Shown here: positions 52,408-60,801 of the stretch, one piece after another | Layout of the letters: each line of letters begins with the position of its first letter | Numbering within the stretch: the first letter of the stretch is position 1 | NCBI GenBank assembly: GCA_965277075.1 | Contig: OZ255707.1 | Span: 310,001 to 374,000 of the forward strand | Length of the DNA stretch: 64,000 nt | From: Lustribacter sp965277075 | Lineage (GTDB): Bacteria > Vulcanimicrobiota > Vulcanimicrobiia > Vulcanimicrobiales > Vulcanimicrobiaceae | Reading direction: 5' to 3' | Made by a program: the position numbers and the translations under genes | The notes under the pieces: generated by a model | The model's database searches: none | Told to the model about the DNA's origin: nothing | The model's input: the letters and a program-made list of their open reading frames with translations, nothing else

Positions 52408-54600
52408 ATGGATTTCCGCCGCCTGCCCACCGTGCCGATTGCCGGCATCGCGATTGTCGTTCTCGGTGTAGCGGCGTGCGGCGGCGGCGGCGGTTCTGCA
52501 ACGCCGCCGATCATATCGCCGACCGCACGTCCGACGCCGGTGCCGACGGCAACGGCGACCGCCACGGCGGCTGCGCAGTCGGCGTGCACCGGATCGGGAA
52601 CGACGTGCACCTACACGATCGCATCGAATCCCAGCGGAATTGCGGTCGCGCTCAACGGCACGACGATCGGCACGACGCCGTTCACGACGTCGCCGCCGTT
52701 CAGCGCGCTCGCGCAGACGCTCTCGTTCGCGAACTCGACCTATACCGTGGCGATCAATCAGACGGCCAGCGCCGCGCGAACGGTGTTCTACAACTCGGTT
52801 GTCGACACGGGCAGCGTTACCGTTACGGGTAATCAGAGCATCGCGCGTACCGCGGCAAGCACGGCGCGCAGCAGCGAATCGGTCAACGTGCGCGGCCTCG
52901 CGCGGTTCGATCGGTCGCCGGCGGTTTCGAACGCCGGCGTGTACGTCCGCTACGACGCCTCGAAGCTCAGCCGCCGCATTGAAGACATGGAATCGTCGGC
53001 CGGCGCACTCGGTGCGCGCGACATCCTCTCGTCGGCGGCGGCCGTTCGCGGACGCGTCGTCCTGGCTCGCAGCGGCAGCGATGTGCGAGCGCTCGCGAGC
53101 GGTTTGCAAGGGCAGCCCGGCGTCATCGGCGTGTACCCGCTTCACTATCGCGTTCCGACAGCGATCTCGTACGTTCAGCCGAACGACGTCGGATTCGGGC
53201 CCAACTTCGATCAGTGGGACATGGCGGAGATTCAGGCGACGTACGCGTGGTCGCTGACTCAAGGCGCCAATGCGAAGATCGCGATCGTCGATACCGGCGT
53301 CGACCTGAGCCATCCGGACCTAACGAATAAGATCGTGTATCAAGCGAGCTTCGTCGGCGGTGTGTCCAGCACGGCCGCCGGTGCGGCGCAAGACACCAAC
53401 GGGCACGGCACCAACGTCGCCGGCATCGCCGCCGCATCGACGAACGACGGGACCGGTTTCGCCGGCACCGGATACGGCGCGAAGATTCTCGCGTACCGTA
53501 TCTTCCTGCCGGCAACCGCGACGAGCGACTCGCAGAACGCGGACACGGGCGATGAGGCCGCGGCGATCGCCGACGCGGTCGCGCACGGCGCGGACGTCAT
53601 CAACTTGAGCCTCGGATCGGCCCAGTACGATCCGGTGAGCGGCAGCGGCTTCGACCAAGCCGAACATGACGCGATCGAAGCGGCGATTGCGGCGAACGTC
53701 TCCGTCGTGGCTGCCTCCGGGAACGGCGATTCGAACAACGTCGCGTTGCCCACGGTCGATTTCCCGGCCGCCTACGATGGTGTGATCAGCGTCGGAGCGT
53801 CGTCGATCGTCGATAACAACACCGGATCGTGGAATCCGGCGACCGGGGCGTTCACCGGTGCGCCCGAATCGGTCGCATCGTACTCGAACTACGGCCCGAA
53901 TCTCAGCGTCGTCGCTCCCGGCGGCGATACGACCCTTGCAAGCAACAACAGTTCGAGCGACGACTTGCATTGGATCGTCAACGACAGCACGCAAACCGCG
54001 AACTTTGCGGCCGATAAATGCCGAGTCGTTCCGCTGCCCCAGGTATGCGGGTTCAAGTTTCAAGGCACGTCGCAATCGACACCTCACGTGGCCGGAACGG
54101 TCGCGCTCGTTCAGTCAGCCCTGCGCGAAGCCGGGAAACCGACGCTCGGCTCCGCCGCGATGCTCCAGCTGATCGAATCGACCGCCGACAACATCAACAA
54201 CGCGAACCAGGGACACGGCCGGCTCAATACCCTGCGGGCGGTTGCGAGCGCGATCGGTGCGCCGCTGCTCAATGTCCCGACGCCGCCGCCGTCCTCGCCG
54301 ACACAATTCGTCGCGTTCGCGTACACCAACGTCGGCGCCGGGCTCGCGAAGCCGGCGATCGCCGACGTCACGTATCCAACCGGCGTGCTGGTGTCATCGA
54401 GCGGCACGTTCCGTATTGCGGACATCGACCCGTCCCGGACGACCGGTTCGTTCAAGATCGGCGTCTGGCTCGATACGAACGGCGACGGCATCGTCGACGC
54501 CGGCGATCAGTTCGGTGCGAGTACCGTCACGTGCACGGCAACTGCCAAGTGCACGCCCGGGACGATCGCGGTATCGGTCGTGACGACCACCGGCTTGTAG
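52408..54600 (+). CDS. Secreted subtilisin-like serine peptidase (S8), probable lipoprotein
   Basis: The 730-residue protein has a lipobox-like signal (IVVLGVAACGGGGGS), a Thr/Pro linker and a PEGA-like domain (about 60-130, SNPSGIAVALNGTTIGTTPF). A pro-region follows, then the S8 catalytic domain with Asp295 (IVDTGVDLSHPDL), His333 (GHGTNVAGIAAAS) and Ser555 (GTSQSTPHVAG). The C-terminus has a calcium-type D-x-N-x-D repeat (LDTNGDGIVDAGD). It probably acts on the outside of the cell. Confidence 0.92.
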   Translation: MDFRRLPTVPIAGIAIVVLGVAACGGGGGSATPPIISPTARPTPVPTATATATAAAQSACTGSGTTCTYTIASNPSGIAVALNGTTIGTTPFTTSPPFSALAQTLSFANSTYTVAINQTASAARTVFYNSVVDTGSVTVTGNQSIARTAASTARSSESVNVRGLARFDRSPAVSNAGVYVRYDASKLSRRIEDMESSAGALGARDILSSAAAVRGRVVLARSGSDVRALASGLQGQPGVIGVYPLHYRVPTAISYVQPNDVGFGPNFDQWDMAEIQATYAWSLTQGANAKIAIVDTGVDLSHPDLTNKIVYQASFVGGVSSTAAGAAQDTNGHGTNVAGIAAASTNDGTGFAGTGYGAKILAYRIFLPATATSDSQNADTGDEAAAIADAVAHGADVINLSLGSAQYDPVSGSGFDQAEHDAIEAAIAANVSVVAASGNGDSNNVALPTVDFPAAYDGVISVGASSIVDNNTGSWNPATGAFTGAPESVASYSNYGPNLSVVAPGGDTTLASNNSSSDDLHWIVNDSTQTANFAADKCRVVPLPQVCGFKFQGTSQSTPHVAGTVALVQSALREAGKPTLGSAAMLQLIESTADNINNANQGHGRLNTLRAVASAIGAPLLNVPTPPPSSPTQFVAFAYTNVGAGLAKPAIADVTYPTGVLVSSSGTFRIADIDPSRTTGSFKIGVWLDTNGDGIVDAGDQFGASTVTCTATAKCTPGTIAVSVVTTTGL

Positions 54601-54606
54601 TTCGCG

Positions 54607-55644
54607 CTACGGAACGTCGTAGCCGATGGTCGCGAGCACGCGTTGGACGGCGAGAGCGTCGGCGAACGTCGGAGCGGAACCGCCGCCGGTCGCGATGCGT
54701 TCGGCGAAGTCGTCGAGCAGCGAGAGAAACTGCGGAATCGTCGCGTAGACGGTCCGGTGTTTCTCGTACGGCGATTCCTTGAGCTCGTATTCGTTCGACC
54801 CGTCCGCGTCAATGACGAAGAGATTCATGTCCGCTAACTGGGCGCCGGTCGCCACTGCCGTGCGGCCTTCGCCATGCAACGCGATCGTCGATTGCGTGAT
54901 CGCCATCGTGCCGTCGACGGTCATGCGGGCTGCGATTCCGCTGCCGAGGTCGGCGACCGCGAAACAGCCGTCCGCGACGGTGCTCGCGAATGTTCCGCCG
55001 TCGGGGTCACGCCGCTGCGGGTTTGCCGTGCGGAGAAACCCCGATGCGCGCTGGACCGGGCCGCCGAGCCAGAGCGCCATGTCGATGATGTGCGGCATGA
55101 ACGCGTTGGCGAAACCACCGCCGCGTTCGCGCTCGTACCACCACGACGAACGCGGCCGCGCGACATCGGCCTTCAACTCACCGCCGAAGCGCGCGACCTC
55201 GATCTGGCGCAGCGGTGCGAGATGGCCGTTGACGACGAGTTCTTTGAGCGCCTGTTGCGCCGAGCCGTAGCGATACTCGAACGCAACGGCGTTCGCAACG
55301 CCGGCGCGTTCGGCGGCCGCGGTCATCTCTTCGGCGTCCCGCAAACGGATTCCGAGCGGTTTTTCGCAGACGACGTGCTTCTTCGCCGCGAGCGCCGTCA
55401 TAACGGCACGGTGATGTTCGAACGGCGGAGACGCGATCGAGATGACGTCGAGGTCGTCGCCCATCGCGGCCAGCATCGCGTCGAGCGAGGGGAACGCGTG
55501 CGGGATGTTCCGCTCCTCGGCGACGGCTTGGGCGCGGTTCGGCGACGCGATCGCGACCGGTTCGAATTGCGGATGAAGTGTATAGGCCGGCGCATGCACC
55601 GCGCCCCCGAATCCGCTGCCGATAATTCCGACTCGATACGTCAC
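54607..55644 (-). CDS. Gfo/Idh/MocA family oxidoreductase
   Basis: The 345-residue product starts at GTG 55644. It has the NAD(P) loop GIIGSGFGGAVHAPAY near the start, ISIASPPFEHH, VCEKPLGI (catalytic Lys in EKP) and the C-terminal beta-sheet domain with ANAFMPHIIDMALWLGG, including the catalytic HxxD-like pair. These enzymes oxidise sugar or cyclitol hydroxyls. It is the last gene of the LuxE/LuxC operon and overlaps the aminotransferase by GTGA. Confidence 0.9.
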   Translation of the reverse strand: MTYRVGIIGSGFGGAVHAPAYTLHPQFEPVAIASPNRAQAVAEERNIPHAFPSLDAMLAAMGDDLDVISIASPPFEHHRAVMTALAAKKHVVCEKPLGIRLRDAEEMTAAAERAGVANAVAFEYRYGSAQQALKELVVNGHLAPLRQIEVARFGGELKADVARPRSSWWYERERGGGFANAFMPHIIDMALWLGGPVQRASGFLRTANPQRRDPDGGTFASTVADGCFAVADLGSGIAARMTVDGTMAITQSTIALHGEGRTAVATGAQLADMNLFVIDADGSNEYELKESPYEKHRTVYATIPQFLSLLDDFAERIATGGGSAPTFADALAVQRVLATIGYDVP

Positions 55645-56933
55645 GTCGTCTCCCCGATGCTGGTGTCGAGCAGTGCGATTGCACGTGCGAGTTGATCGTC
55701 CTCGATGACCAATGGCGGAGCGAGCGTGATCGACGTTCCATCGACGCCGGATTGCAAGAGAATCAATCCGGCCTGGAGGCCCTTGCGCACGACGCGATTC
55801 GCGATTGCCGCATCGGTGAACTCGATCGCCCACAGCATGCCGATTCCACGCACGCCGGCGACGATCGGGTGCGCGCGCAGTGCATCGAGCGCGTCGCGCA
55901 TCCACGACTCGCGCTGCGCGACCGATGCGAGGAGCGGCGTGTGGGCAAACTCATCGAGCACGGCAAGCGCCGCCGCGCACGCCAACGGATTGCCGAGAAA
56001 CGTCGATGTATGGAGCGCTTCGCCTTCGCTCATCGGCCACGCGTCGACGATCGCCGGGCGCCCGATCGCCGCTGAGAGCGGTACGCCGCCCGCCAACGCC
56101 TTCCCGATGCAGAGAATATCCGGGACGACGCCTTCCCGTTCGCACGCGAACATCGGCCCCGTCCGGCCGAAGCCCGTGTAGATTTCATCGAGAATCAGCA
56201 CGGCGCCGAATCGGTCGCACAAAGCGCGCACGCCTCGCAAGAAGCCGGCCGGCGGAACGATCACGCCGGCGCGCCCTTGAATCGGTTCGACAACGACCGC
56301 GCCGATTGCCGGATCACCGGCGAGCGCGCCTTCGACGTTGCTCAACGCCGCGTCGAGTGACGTGCCGGCCGCGGGGAACCCCAGCCACGTGGTGCGTTCG
56401 TCGAGCAACGCGGCAAAGGGATCGCGGAAGCGCGCGATACCCGCGACCGGCAACGCGCCGAGCGAGAGCCCGTGATACGCGCCGGCGAACGCCAGCGCAC
56501 GCGGACGTCCGGTTGCGAGCAGCGCCGTCTTGAGTGCGAACTCGATCGCGTCGCCGCCGTTCGAGCCGAAGAAGGTTTTCGAGCAATCACCCGGTGCGAT
56601 CGCCGCAAGCCGCTGCAACAACCGTGCTTTCACGTCGGCCGGATGGACGTCGCCCATACCGTGCAACAAGCGCCGCGCTTGCGCCGTGATCGCATCGCGC
56701 ACGTTCGGATTCGTGTGACCGACCGCGGCGACGCCGAACGCGCCGGTCAGATCGATATAGCGGTTGCCGTCGGCGTCGGTGACGAGCGCGCCGTGCGCCT
56801 CGGCCCACGCGACGGGATAGTCGTTGCCGAGGTAGGTGACGCCGCGTGCTTCGTACTGTGCGATCAGCGCGTTGAGCTCGCGCGAACGCGGGCCGGGAAT
56901 CGCGGTGACGATCGATTCGAAGCGTTCGTTCAC
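55641..56933 (-). CDS. Class III PLP-dependent aminotransferase
   Basis: The 430-residue product starts at GTG 56933, inside an overlap with luxC. It has RYIDLTGAFGVAAVGHTNP, the SNGGDAIEFALKTAL phosphate-binding block, AYHGLS, VVVEPIQGRAG, LILDEIYTGFGRTG and the PLP Lys in CIGKALAGGVPLSAAIG. Class III enzymes transaminate omega-amino groups, GABA, ornithine and aldehydes. Next to an acyl reductase it could convert the aldehyde produced there to an amine. Confidence 0.92.
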   Translation of the reverse strand: MNERFESIVTAIPGPRSRELNALIAQYEARGVTYLGNDYPVAWAEAHGALVTDADGNRYIDLTGAFGVAAVGHTNPNVRDAITAQARRLLHGMGDVHPADVKARLLQRLAAIAPGDCSKTFFGSNGGDAIEFALKTALLATGRPRALAFAGAYHGLSLGALPVAGIARFRDPFAALLDERTTWLGFPAAGTSLDAALSNVEGALAGDPAIGAVVVEPIQGRAGVIVPPAGFLRGVRALCDRFGAVLILDEIYTGFGRTGPMFACEREGVVPDILCIGKALAGGVPLSAAIGRPAIVDAWPMSEGEALHTSTFLGNPLACAAALAVLDEFAHTPLLASVAQRESWMRDALDALRAHPIVAGVRGIGMLWAIEFTDAAIANRVVRKGLQAGLILLQSGVDGTSITLAPPLVIEDDQLARAIALLDTSIGETT

Positions 56934-58192
56934 GCGCGATCGATCCAGCGCACGAAGTCGATAATGCGCGAACGGCCACCGTGATGTCCGCCGATCGGCG
57001 GACTTTGCAGCGTCCCCAGCGGCGCGATGCGTACCGCGCCGAGCGCCTCCGCAAGTGCCGTGGCGGCGGCGTCGTCGAACGTCGCCGGAACGCCGACGGC
57101 TTGCAACGGCAGCGCGTGCGCGGCGACATACGCTGCCGCATCGTGCGGTCCGTCGACGACGATCACCGGAATGGTGCCGCCACCGAACGGCGGCAGATCG
57201 CCGCGCGGCGGAGCGACGACGATCGTCCAAGCCCCGTCGCGCGAACGGATCGTGCGGCCCTCGCCGTTCGCTTCGCGAAACGCGGCGGCGGCTGCGAACG
57301 CGCTCGTCCGAGCGACACGTGCGGCGTCGCGCCGTCCCGGCGGAAACTCGACCGCCGTCGCCGCGCACGCTTCGGCCAGCGCGCGAACGAAGCGTTGCTG
57401 CCGCGCGTCGTCGCCGCGTTCGAGAAACAGCACGTGCAGCGAGAGACAACCGTCGCCGTCGTAGAGCAACGCGTCGCGTGCGATCGCCGCAGCGAGCGCG
57501 GCGTCTTCGGTACCGTCACCGCCGTCGAGCGCGGTGCGGTCGACGTAGCCGGCGCTCGCGCGATGACCGAAGGGTAGGAATGTCGCATCAGCGTTGCAGG
57601 CCGCGCGGATCGCGCGCAGCGCATCCGGGTTGCCGAACGCGACGACGACGTCCGCATCACCGAGCGCTCTATCTTCGACCGTCGCGTCGCCGCCGGACCA
57701 CGCGCGCACGTCGATCGCATCGCGCAGCGTCGGCAGCCCTTGCCCGAGCGTCTCTGCGAACGCTGCGATCAGCGCATCGCTGCGGTCTTTCACCGTCACG
57801 CGCGACTTCGCGCACAGCGCGTAGACCAGCGGTGGAACGGCGACGCCGATCGTCGTGTCGCTCGAGACGATCGTCGCCTGTGCAACGCCGCGCGCCCACG
57901 CGGGCGGCCGTCCGGCGAACGGAACGAAACCGTCGAGCGCGGCAACATCCCCGACTTCGCTCGCGATCGCGGCACACAACGCGGGCTCGGTGAGCGAGCC
58001 GAAGAGGCTGTCGAGCGCGTAATCGACGACGGGCGTCGTGTAGCCCAGACGCGCCACGATCGCGGCGGTGACGCGAACGCGCGGCGGAAAATCGGCGTTG
58101 GTCCAGCGTTCCGCGGCGTCGGCGATCGCGGCGACGATCGCCCGCGCCGGAATAGTCCGAAGTGCGTTAGCGCGAGAGTACATCTTCGGCAT
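56930..58192 (-). CDS. luxC: Acyl-CoA/acyl-protein reductase, LuxC family
   Basis: The 420-residue product resembles LuxC. The probable nucleophile Cys249 lies in YDGDGCLSLHVLFLE, corresponding to the GCLSPH block of non-luminous LuxC homologues. An NAD(P)-type segment (DADVVVAFGNPDAL) and TVKDRSDALIAAFAETL are also visible. It reduces acyl groups carried on LuxE, or acyl-CoA, to aldehydes. It is coupled to luxE (26-base overlap) and to the aminotransferase (GTGA). No luxA, luxB or luxD is present. Confidence 0.85.
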   Translation of the reverse strand: MPKMYSRANALRTIPARAIVAAIADAAERWTNADFPPRVRVTAAIVARLGYTTPVVDYALDSLFGSLTEPALCAAIASEVGDVAALDGFVPFAGRPPAWARGVAQATIVSSDTTIGVAVPPLVYALCAKSRVTVKDRSDALIAAFAETLGQGLPTLRDAIDVRAWSGGDATVEDRALGDADVVVAFGNPDALRAIRAACNADATFLPFGHRASAGYVDRTALDGGDGTEDAALAAAIARDALLYDGDGCLSLHVLFLERGDDARQQRFVRALAEACAATAVEFPPGRRDAARVARTSAFAAAAAFREANGEGRTIRSRDGAWTIVVAPPRGDLPPFGGGTIPVIVVDGPHDAAAYVAAHALPLQAVGVPATFDDAAATALAEALGAVRIAPLGTLQSPPIGGHHGGRSRIIDFVRWIDRA

Positions 58193-59261
58193 CGAGCGAG
58201 CAGCCGCGTAGCGTTGCCCCTTCGTCGCGACCGAGCAATACCAGGCCCGCGCCGGTCAGCACGCCGAGGTCTTCGGTGTCGATTGCGACGACCGACGAGC
58301 GGTTCGCGCAATCGATGTGGCGGATCGCGCCGACCACGCCGTCGGGCACCGGTCGTCCAGTGGCATCGACGACGACCGGGCGCAGCCACGGGACCGGCGC
58401 TTTGACGCGCCGCGTCTGCGTGCGCGACGACGGCGCGTCGTAGTATTGGCTCGAGAGTTCGGTCATGCCGTATTCCGCGACGATCGACGATTCGACGAGC
58501 CCCAGCGCGCGCGCGGCTCGCGCGTACAGCTCGTCGCGCGCGACGATGCGGGCGCGGCCCTTGAAGCCGCCGGTTTCCATCACGCGCGAAGCCGGCGGCA
58601 ACCGCAGCAGAGCTCCGCGTGCGTCCAGTTCGTTGAGCAGCGCGACGAGTGCGAACGCCGTCGTCGCGAGGCACACCGGCAGGCCGTCGGCGCGCGCGCG
58701 ATCCACGAACGCTTCGAGCGCATCGACGTCGAGTGCGTCGCCATGCAAGAACCACGCGCTTTCCGCGGCGGCATCGTGCGCGACGGTTCGCATCATGTAG
58801 CCGAGCGATGAGTGCGGGCGTTCCGCCGGATCGGGGACCAGCATCGCATAGCGCGGCCGGCGCGCCGGGGCGTCGGCGAGCATGAAGCGTTCGAATCCGG
58901 CGAGCAGCGCTGCCTCGTAGAGCAGCGGGGACTCGAGATAGTGCCGGCCGCTGCGGGCCTGCGTCGTACCGCTCGTTTCGAACCAAAGCGCGGCGTATTC
59001 GGGCGGCACGGTGCACAGAGCCGCGTCCTTGAACGCGTCGGCCGGAACGGCCGGAATGTCGAGGGCGCGACGCGGCAGCGCACCGGCATACACGCCGAGC
59101 GAACGCGCGTACGCCGCGTACGGCGCGTTCCACCGGAACTGGTGCGCGAACACATCGCACGCGAGCGCATCAAAAGCCGCGTCGTCGAGTGCGAAGGCTT
59201 CGATTGCCGCCAGGATTCGGGCATCGAGCGCATCGGCCTCGGCCCGATACGCGTTCGTCAC
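58167..59261 (-). CDS. luxE: Acyl-protein synthetase, LuxE family
   Basis: The 364-residue adenylate-forming enzyme has ALWFETSGTTQARSGRHYLE (P-loop equivalent), RVMETGGFKGR, the EYGMTELSSQYYD motif and a Cys354 in LRGCSLDAED, in the region where LuxE carries its acylated cysteine. It would activate a carboxylic acid as acyl-AMP and pass it to its own Cys, then to LuxC. The start is GTG 59261, overlapping the CoA-binding gene. The natural acid is unknown. Confidence 0.87.
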   Translation of the reverse strand: MTNAYRAEADALDARILAAIEAFALDDAAFDALACDVFAHQFRWNAPYAAYARSLGVYAGALPRRALDIPAVPADAFKDAALCTVPPEYAALWFETSGTTQARSGRHYLESPLLYEAALLAGFERFMLADAPARRPRYAMLVPDPAERPHSSLGYMMRTVAHDAAAESAWFLHGDALDVDALEAFVDRARADGLPVCLATTAFALVALLNELDARGALLRLPPASRVMETGGFKGRARIVARDELYARAARALGLVESSIVAEYGMTELSSQYYDAPSSRTQTRRVKAPVPWLRPVVVDATGRPVPDGVVGAIRHIDCANRSSVVAIDTEDLGVLTGAGLVLLGRDEGATLRGCSLDAEDVLSR

Positions 59262-59680
59262 GGCAAGAGGCGCGCGGCTTCGACCTTGATGCAGCGATCG
59301 ACCACGACATCGAGCCCCGCGGCGTCGGCGGCGGCAATCGCGTCGGCGTTGACGATGTCGAGCTGGAACCAAATCGCTTTCGCGCCGGCCGCGATCGCGT
59401 CGCGCACGACGCCGGGCGCATCGGCCGCGTTGCGAAACACGTCCACGATGTCGGGAGCGCCGTGTGCGGTTGTGTAGGCCGCAAGCGTCGGAAACGCCGG
59501 TACGCCGTCGATGGCGTCGACCGCCGGGTTCACCGGTACCACGTCGAATTGTTCGTGCCGCCGCAGCGCGCGCACGACGCCGGCACTCGGACGCGCGGGA
59601 TTCGGGGAGGCGCCGACCACCGCGATCGTCTTCGCGTGTTGCAGTAATGCCCGCAGCGCCTCGTCGGTCGTGAGGATCAG
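59258..59680 (-). CDS. CoA-binding domain protein (YccU-like), apparent CTG start
   Basis: The 140-residue product has the small CoA-binding fold: AKTIAVVGASPNPARPSAGVV, FDVVPVNPAVDAIDG, DIVDVFRNAADAPGVV and AIWFQLDIVNADA. It resembles succinyl-CoA synthetase alpha N-terminal domains. No ATG, GTG or TTG occurs in frame between the previous stop and the fold. CTG at 59680 overlaps the upstream TGA (CTGA), matching the ATGA/GTGA/TTGA pattern of the region, so CTG is the likely start. It heads the LuxE/LuxC run. Confidence 0.7.
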   Translation of the reverse strand: MILTTDEALRALLQHAKTIAVVGASPNPARPSAGVVRALRRHEQFDVVPVNPAVDAIDGVPAFPTLAAYTTAHGAPDIVDVFRNAADAPGVVRDAIAAGAKAIWFQLDIVNADAIAAADAAGLDVVVDRCIKVEAARLLP

Positions 59681-60336
59681 GCGTGTTCTTTCTTGCGATG
59701 TTGCGCGGTGAACGCGACGCCGGTATCGCGATCGGTCAGGTGCTGCATGCCGACCATATCGCCGTAACTTTCTACGTAACCGGCGAACGTCACCGTCCCG
59801 CCGTCGGTCGTGGCCGAAATCTGAATCAGCCGTCCGTCGAACGTCCCGCTGATCGGCGTGCGCATTTTCTTTGGATCGTGTTCCCAGTAGCCGGTGAGCG
59901 TGCTGCCCGACTGTTTGATCGAGAAGTGCTGGTAGTTCGCCAAGCGATGGCCGAGCGGCTGCAGTTCGATCTCCCAGATGCCGTCGAGCGTCGAGAACTG
60001 CGGCGCTTCGGGCGTATCGGTGGCGTCGGGGGCGGGCGTCCCTTTGGCGGCAGCTTTTCGCCCGCGCTTCGGCCCGGGCGCCGGCGTCGGGCTGCCGACA
60101 CCGGCCGGCACGACCGCGCTTTGCACGGCGTTCGGCGCGAGCGACGGCGTGGCCGAGGCCGGCACGGTCAATGCCTGTGGGGCCGTCGTTTGCGCGGCCG
60201 CCGGATTGCTGTTGGGAAGCGGCGGCGGTGGCGGAGCATTGGGATTGACGCTGTTCTGCGCGATGCTCGCGCCGGCCGTTGCGAGGGCGAAAAATGCGAC
60301 GAGACCGAGCCCGGTGCGGAAACGACTGAAGTTCAC
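59677..60336 (-). CDS. Exported Pro/Ala-rich protein of unknown function
   Basis: The 219-residue product has a signal peptide (GLVAFFALATAGASIAQ), a low-complexity linker rich in Pro, Ala and Thr (about 28-110) and a C-terminal domain beginning TLDGIWEIELQPLGHR. That domain contains TLTGYWEHDP and GTFDGRLIQISATTDGG, a beta-sandwich-like pattern I cannot name. It lies at the head of the minus-strand operon, divergent from rpmE. Confidence 0.7.
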   Translation of the reverse strand: MNFSRFRTGLGLVAFFALATAGASIAQNSVNPNAPPPPPLPNSNPAAAQTTAPQALTVPASATPSLAPNAVQSAVVPAGVGSPTPAPGPKRGRKAAAKGTPAPDATDTPEAPQFSTLDGIWEIELQPLGHRLANYQHFSIKQSGSTLTGYWEHDPKKMRTPISGTFDGRLIQISATTDGGTVTFAGYVESYGDMVGMQHLTDRDTGVAFTAQHRKKEHA

Positions 60337-60427
60337 CTGTGTTGCTGCTCCCCGAGGAAAACGAACGCCGAATCGTCGGCGAACCGGATGTGATTAGGCC
60401 GCCTGCGCCCCGCCCCCTTGCCACAAG

Positions 60428-60436
60428 TGATATGAT
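60428..60436 (+). promoter_or_regulatory. Extended -10 promoter for rpmE
   Basis: TGATATGAT at 60428-60436 is a TGn extended -10 with TATGAT. A transcript would start near 60443, only a few bases before the GTG at 60446. This implies a leaderless or almost leaderless mRNA, and no Shine-Dalgarno sequence is seen. No -35 is needed for an extended -10. Confidence 0.45.
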
Positions 60437-60445
60437 TGATGGGCT

Positions 60446-60721
60446 GTGAAATCCAAGATCCACCCGAAGTGGCACGCCGACGCAAAAGTAACGTGCGCGT
60501 GCGGCGCCCAGTTCACGACGGGCTCAACCCTCCCGCAAATCTCCGTTGAAGTTTGCTCCAACTGCCATCCGCTCTACACGGGTCAGCAGAAATTCCTCGA
60601 TACGGCCGGTCGCGTCGACAAGTTCAACCAGCGTGTTGCCCAGGCACAAGCCAAGCAAGCTGCTGCGAAGCAACGCAAGGATAAGAAGGCCGCCGACGAG
60701 GTAGCCGCCGCCACCGTCTAG
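60446..60721 (+). CDS. rpmE: 50S ribosomal protein L31 (zinc-binding type)
   Basis: The 91-residue product carries the four zinc ligands of the C+ type L31: Cys17 and Cys19 (TCACGAQ), Cys37 and Cys40 (VCSNCHPLYTGQQKF). A Lys/Ala-rich tail lengthens it beyond the usual 70 residues. GTG 60446 is the start. A strong terminator follows at 60744. prfA and prmC downstream form the usual neighbourhood. Confidence 0.96.
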   Translation: MKSKIHPKWHADAKVTCACGAQFTTGSTLPQISVEVCSNCHPLYTGQQKFLDTAGRVDKFNQRVAQAQAKQAAAKQRKDKKAADEVAAATV

Positions 60722-60743
60722 CAAACCCGGCTACGGTCGAGAG

Positions 60744-60769
60744 GCGAGTCGCATTGCGGCTCGCTTTTT
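60744..60769 (+). terminator. Rho-independent terminator after rpmE
   Basis: GCGAGTCGCA-T-TGCGGCTCGC (60744-60764) forms a nine- to ten-base-pair GC-rich stem with one G-U pair, followed at once by TTTTT (60765-60769). It lies between the rpmE stop and prfA, so it should end the rpmE transcript. Confidence 0.85.
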
Positions 60770-60801
60770 CGCTTGTATGGCGTTCGAGGACCACACATTT
60801 T

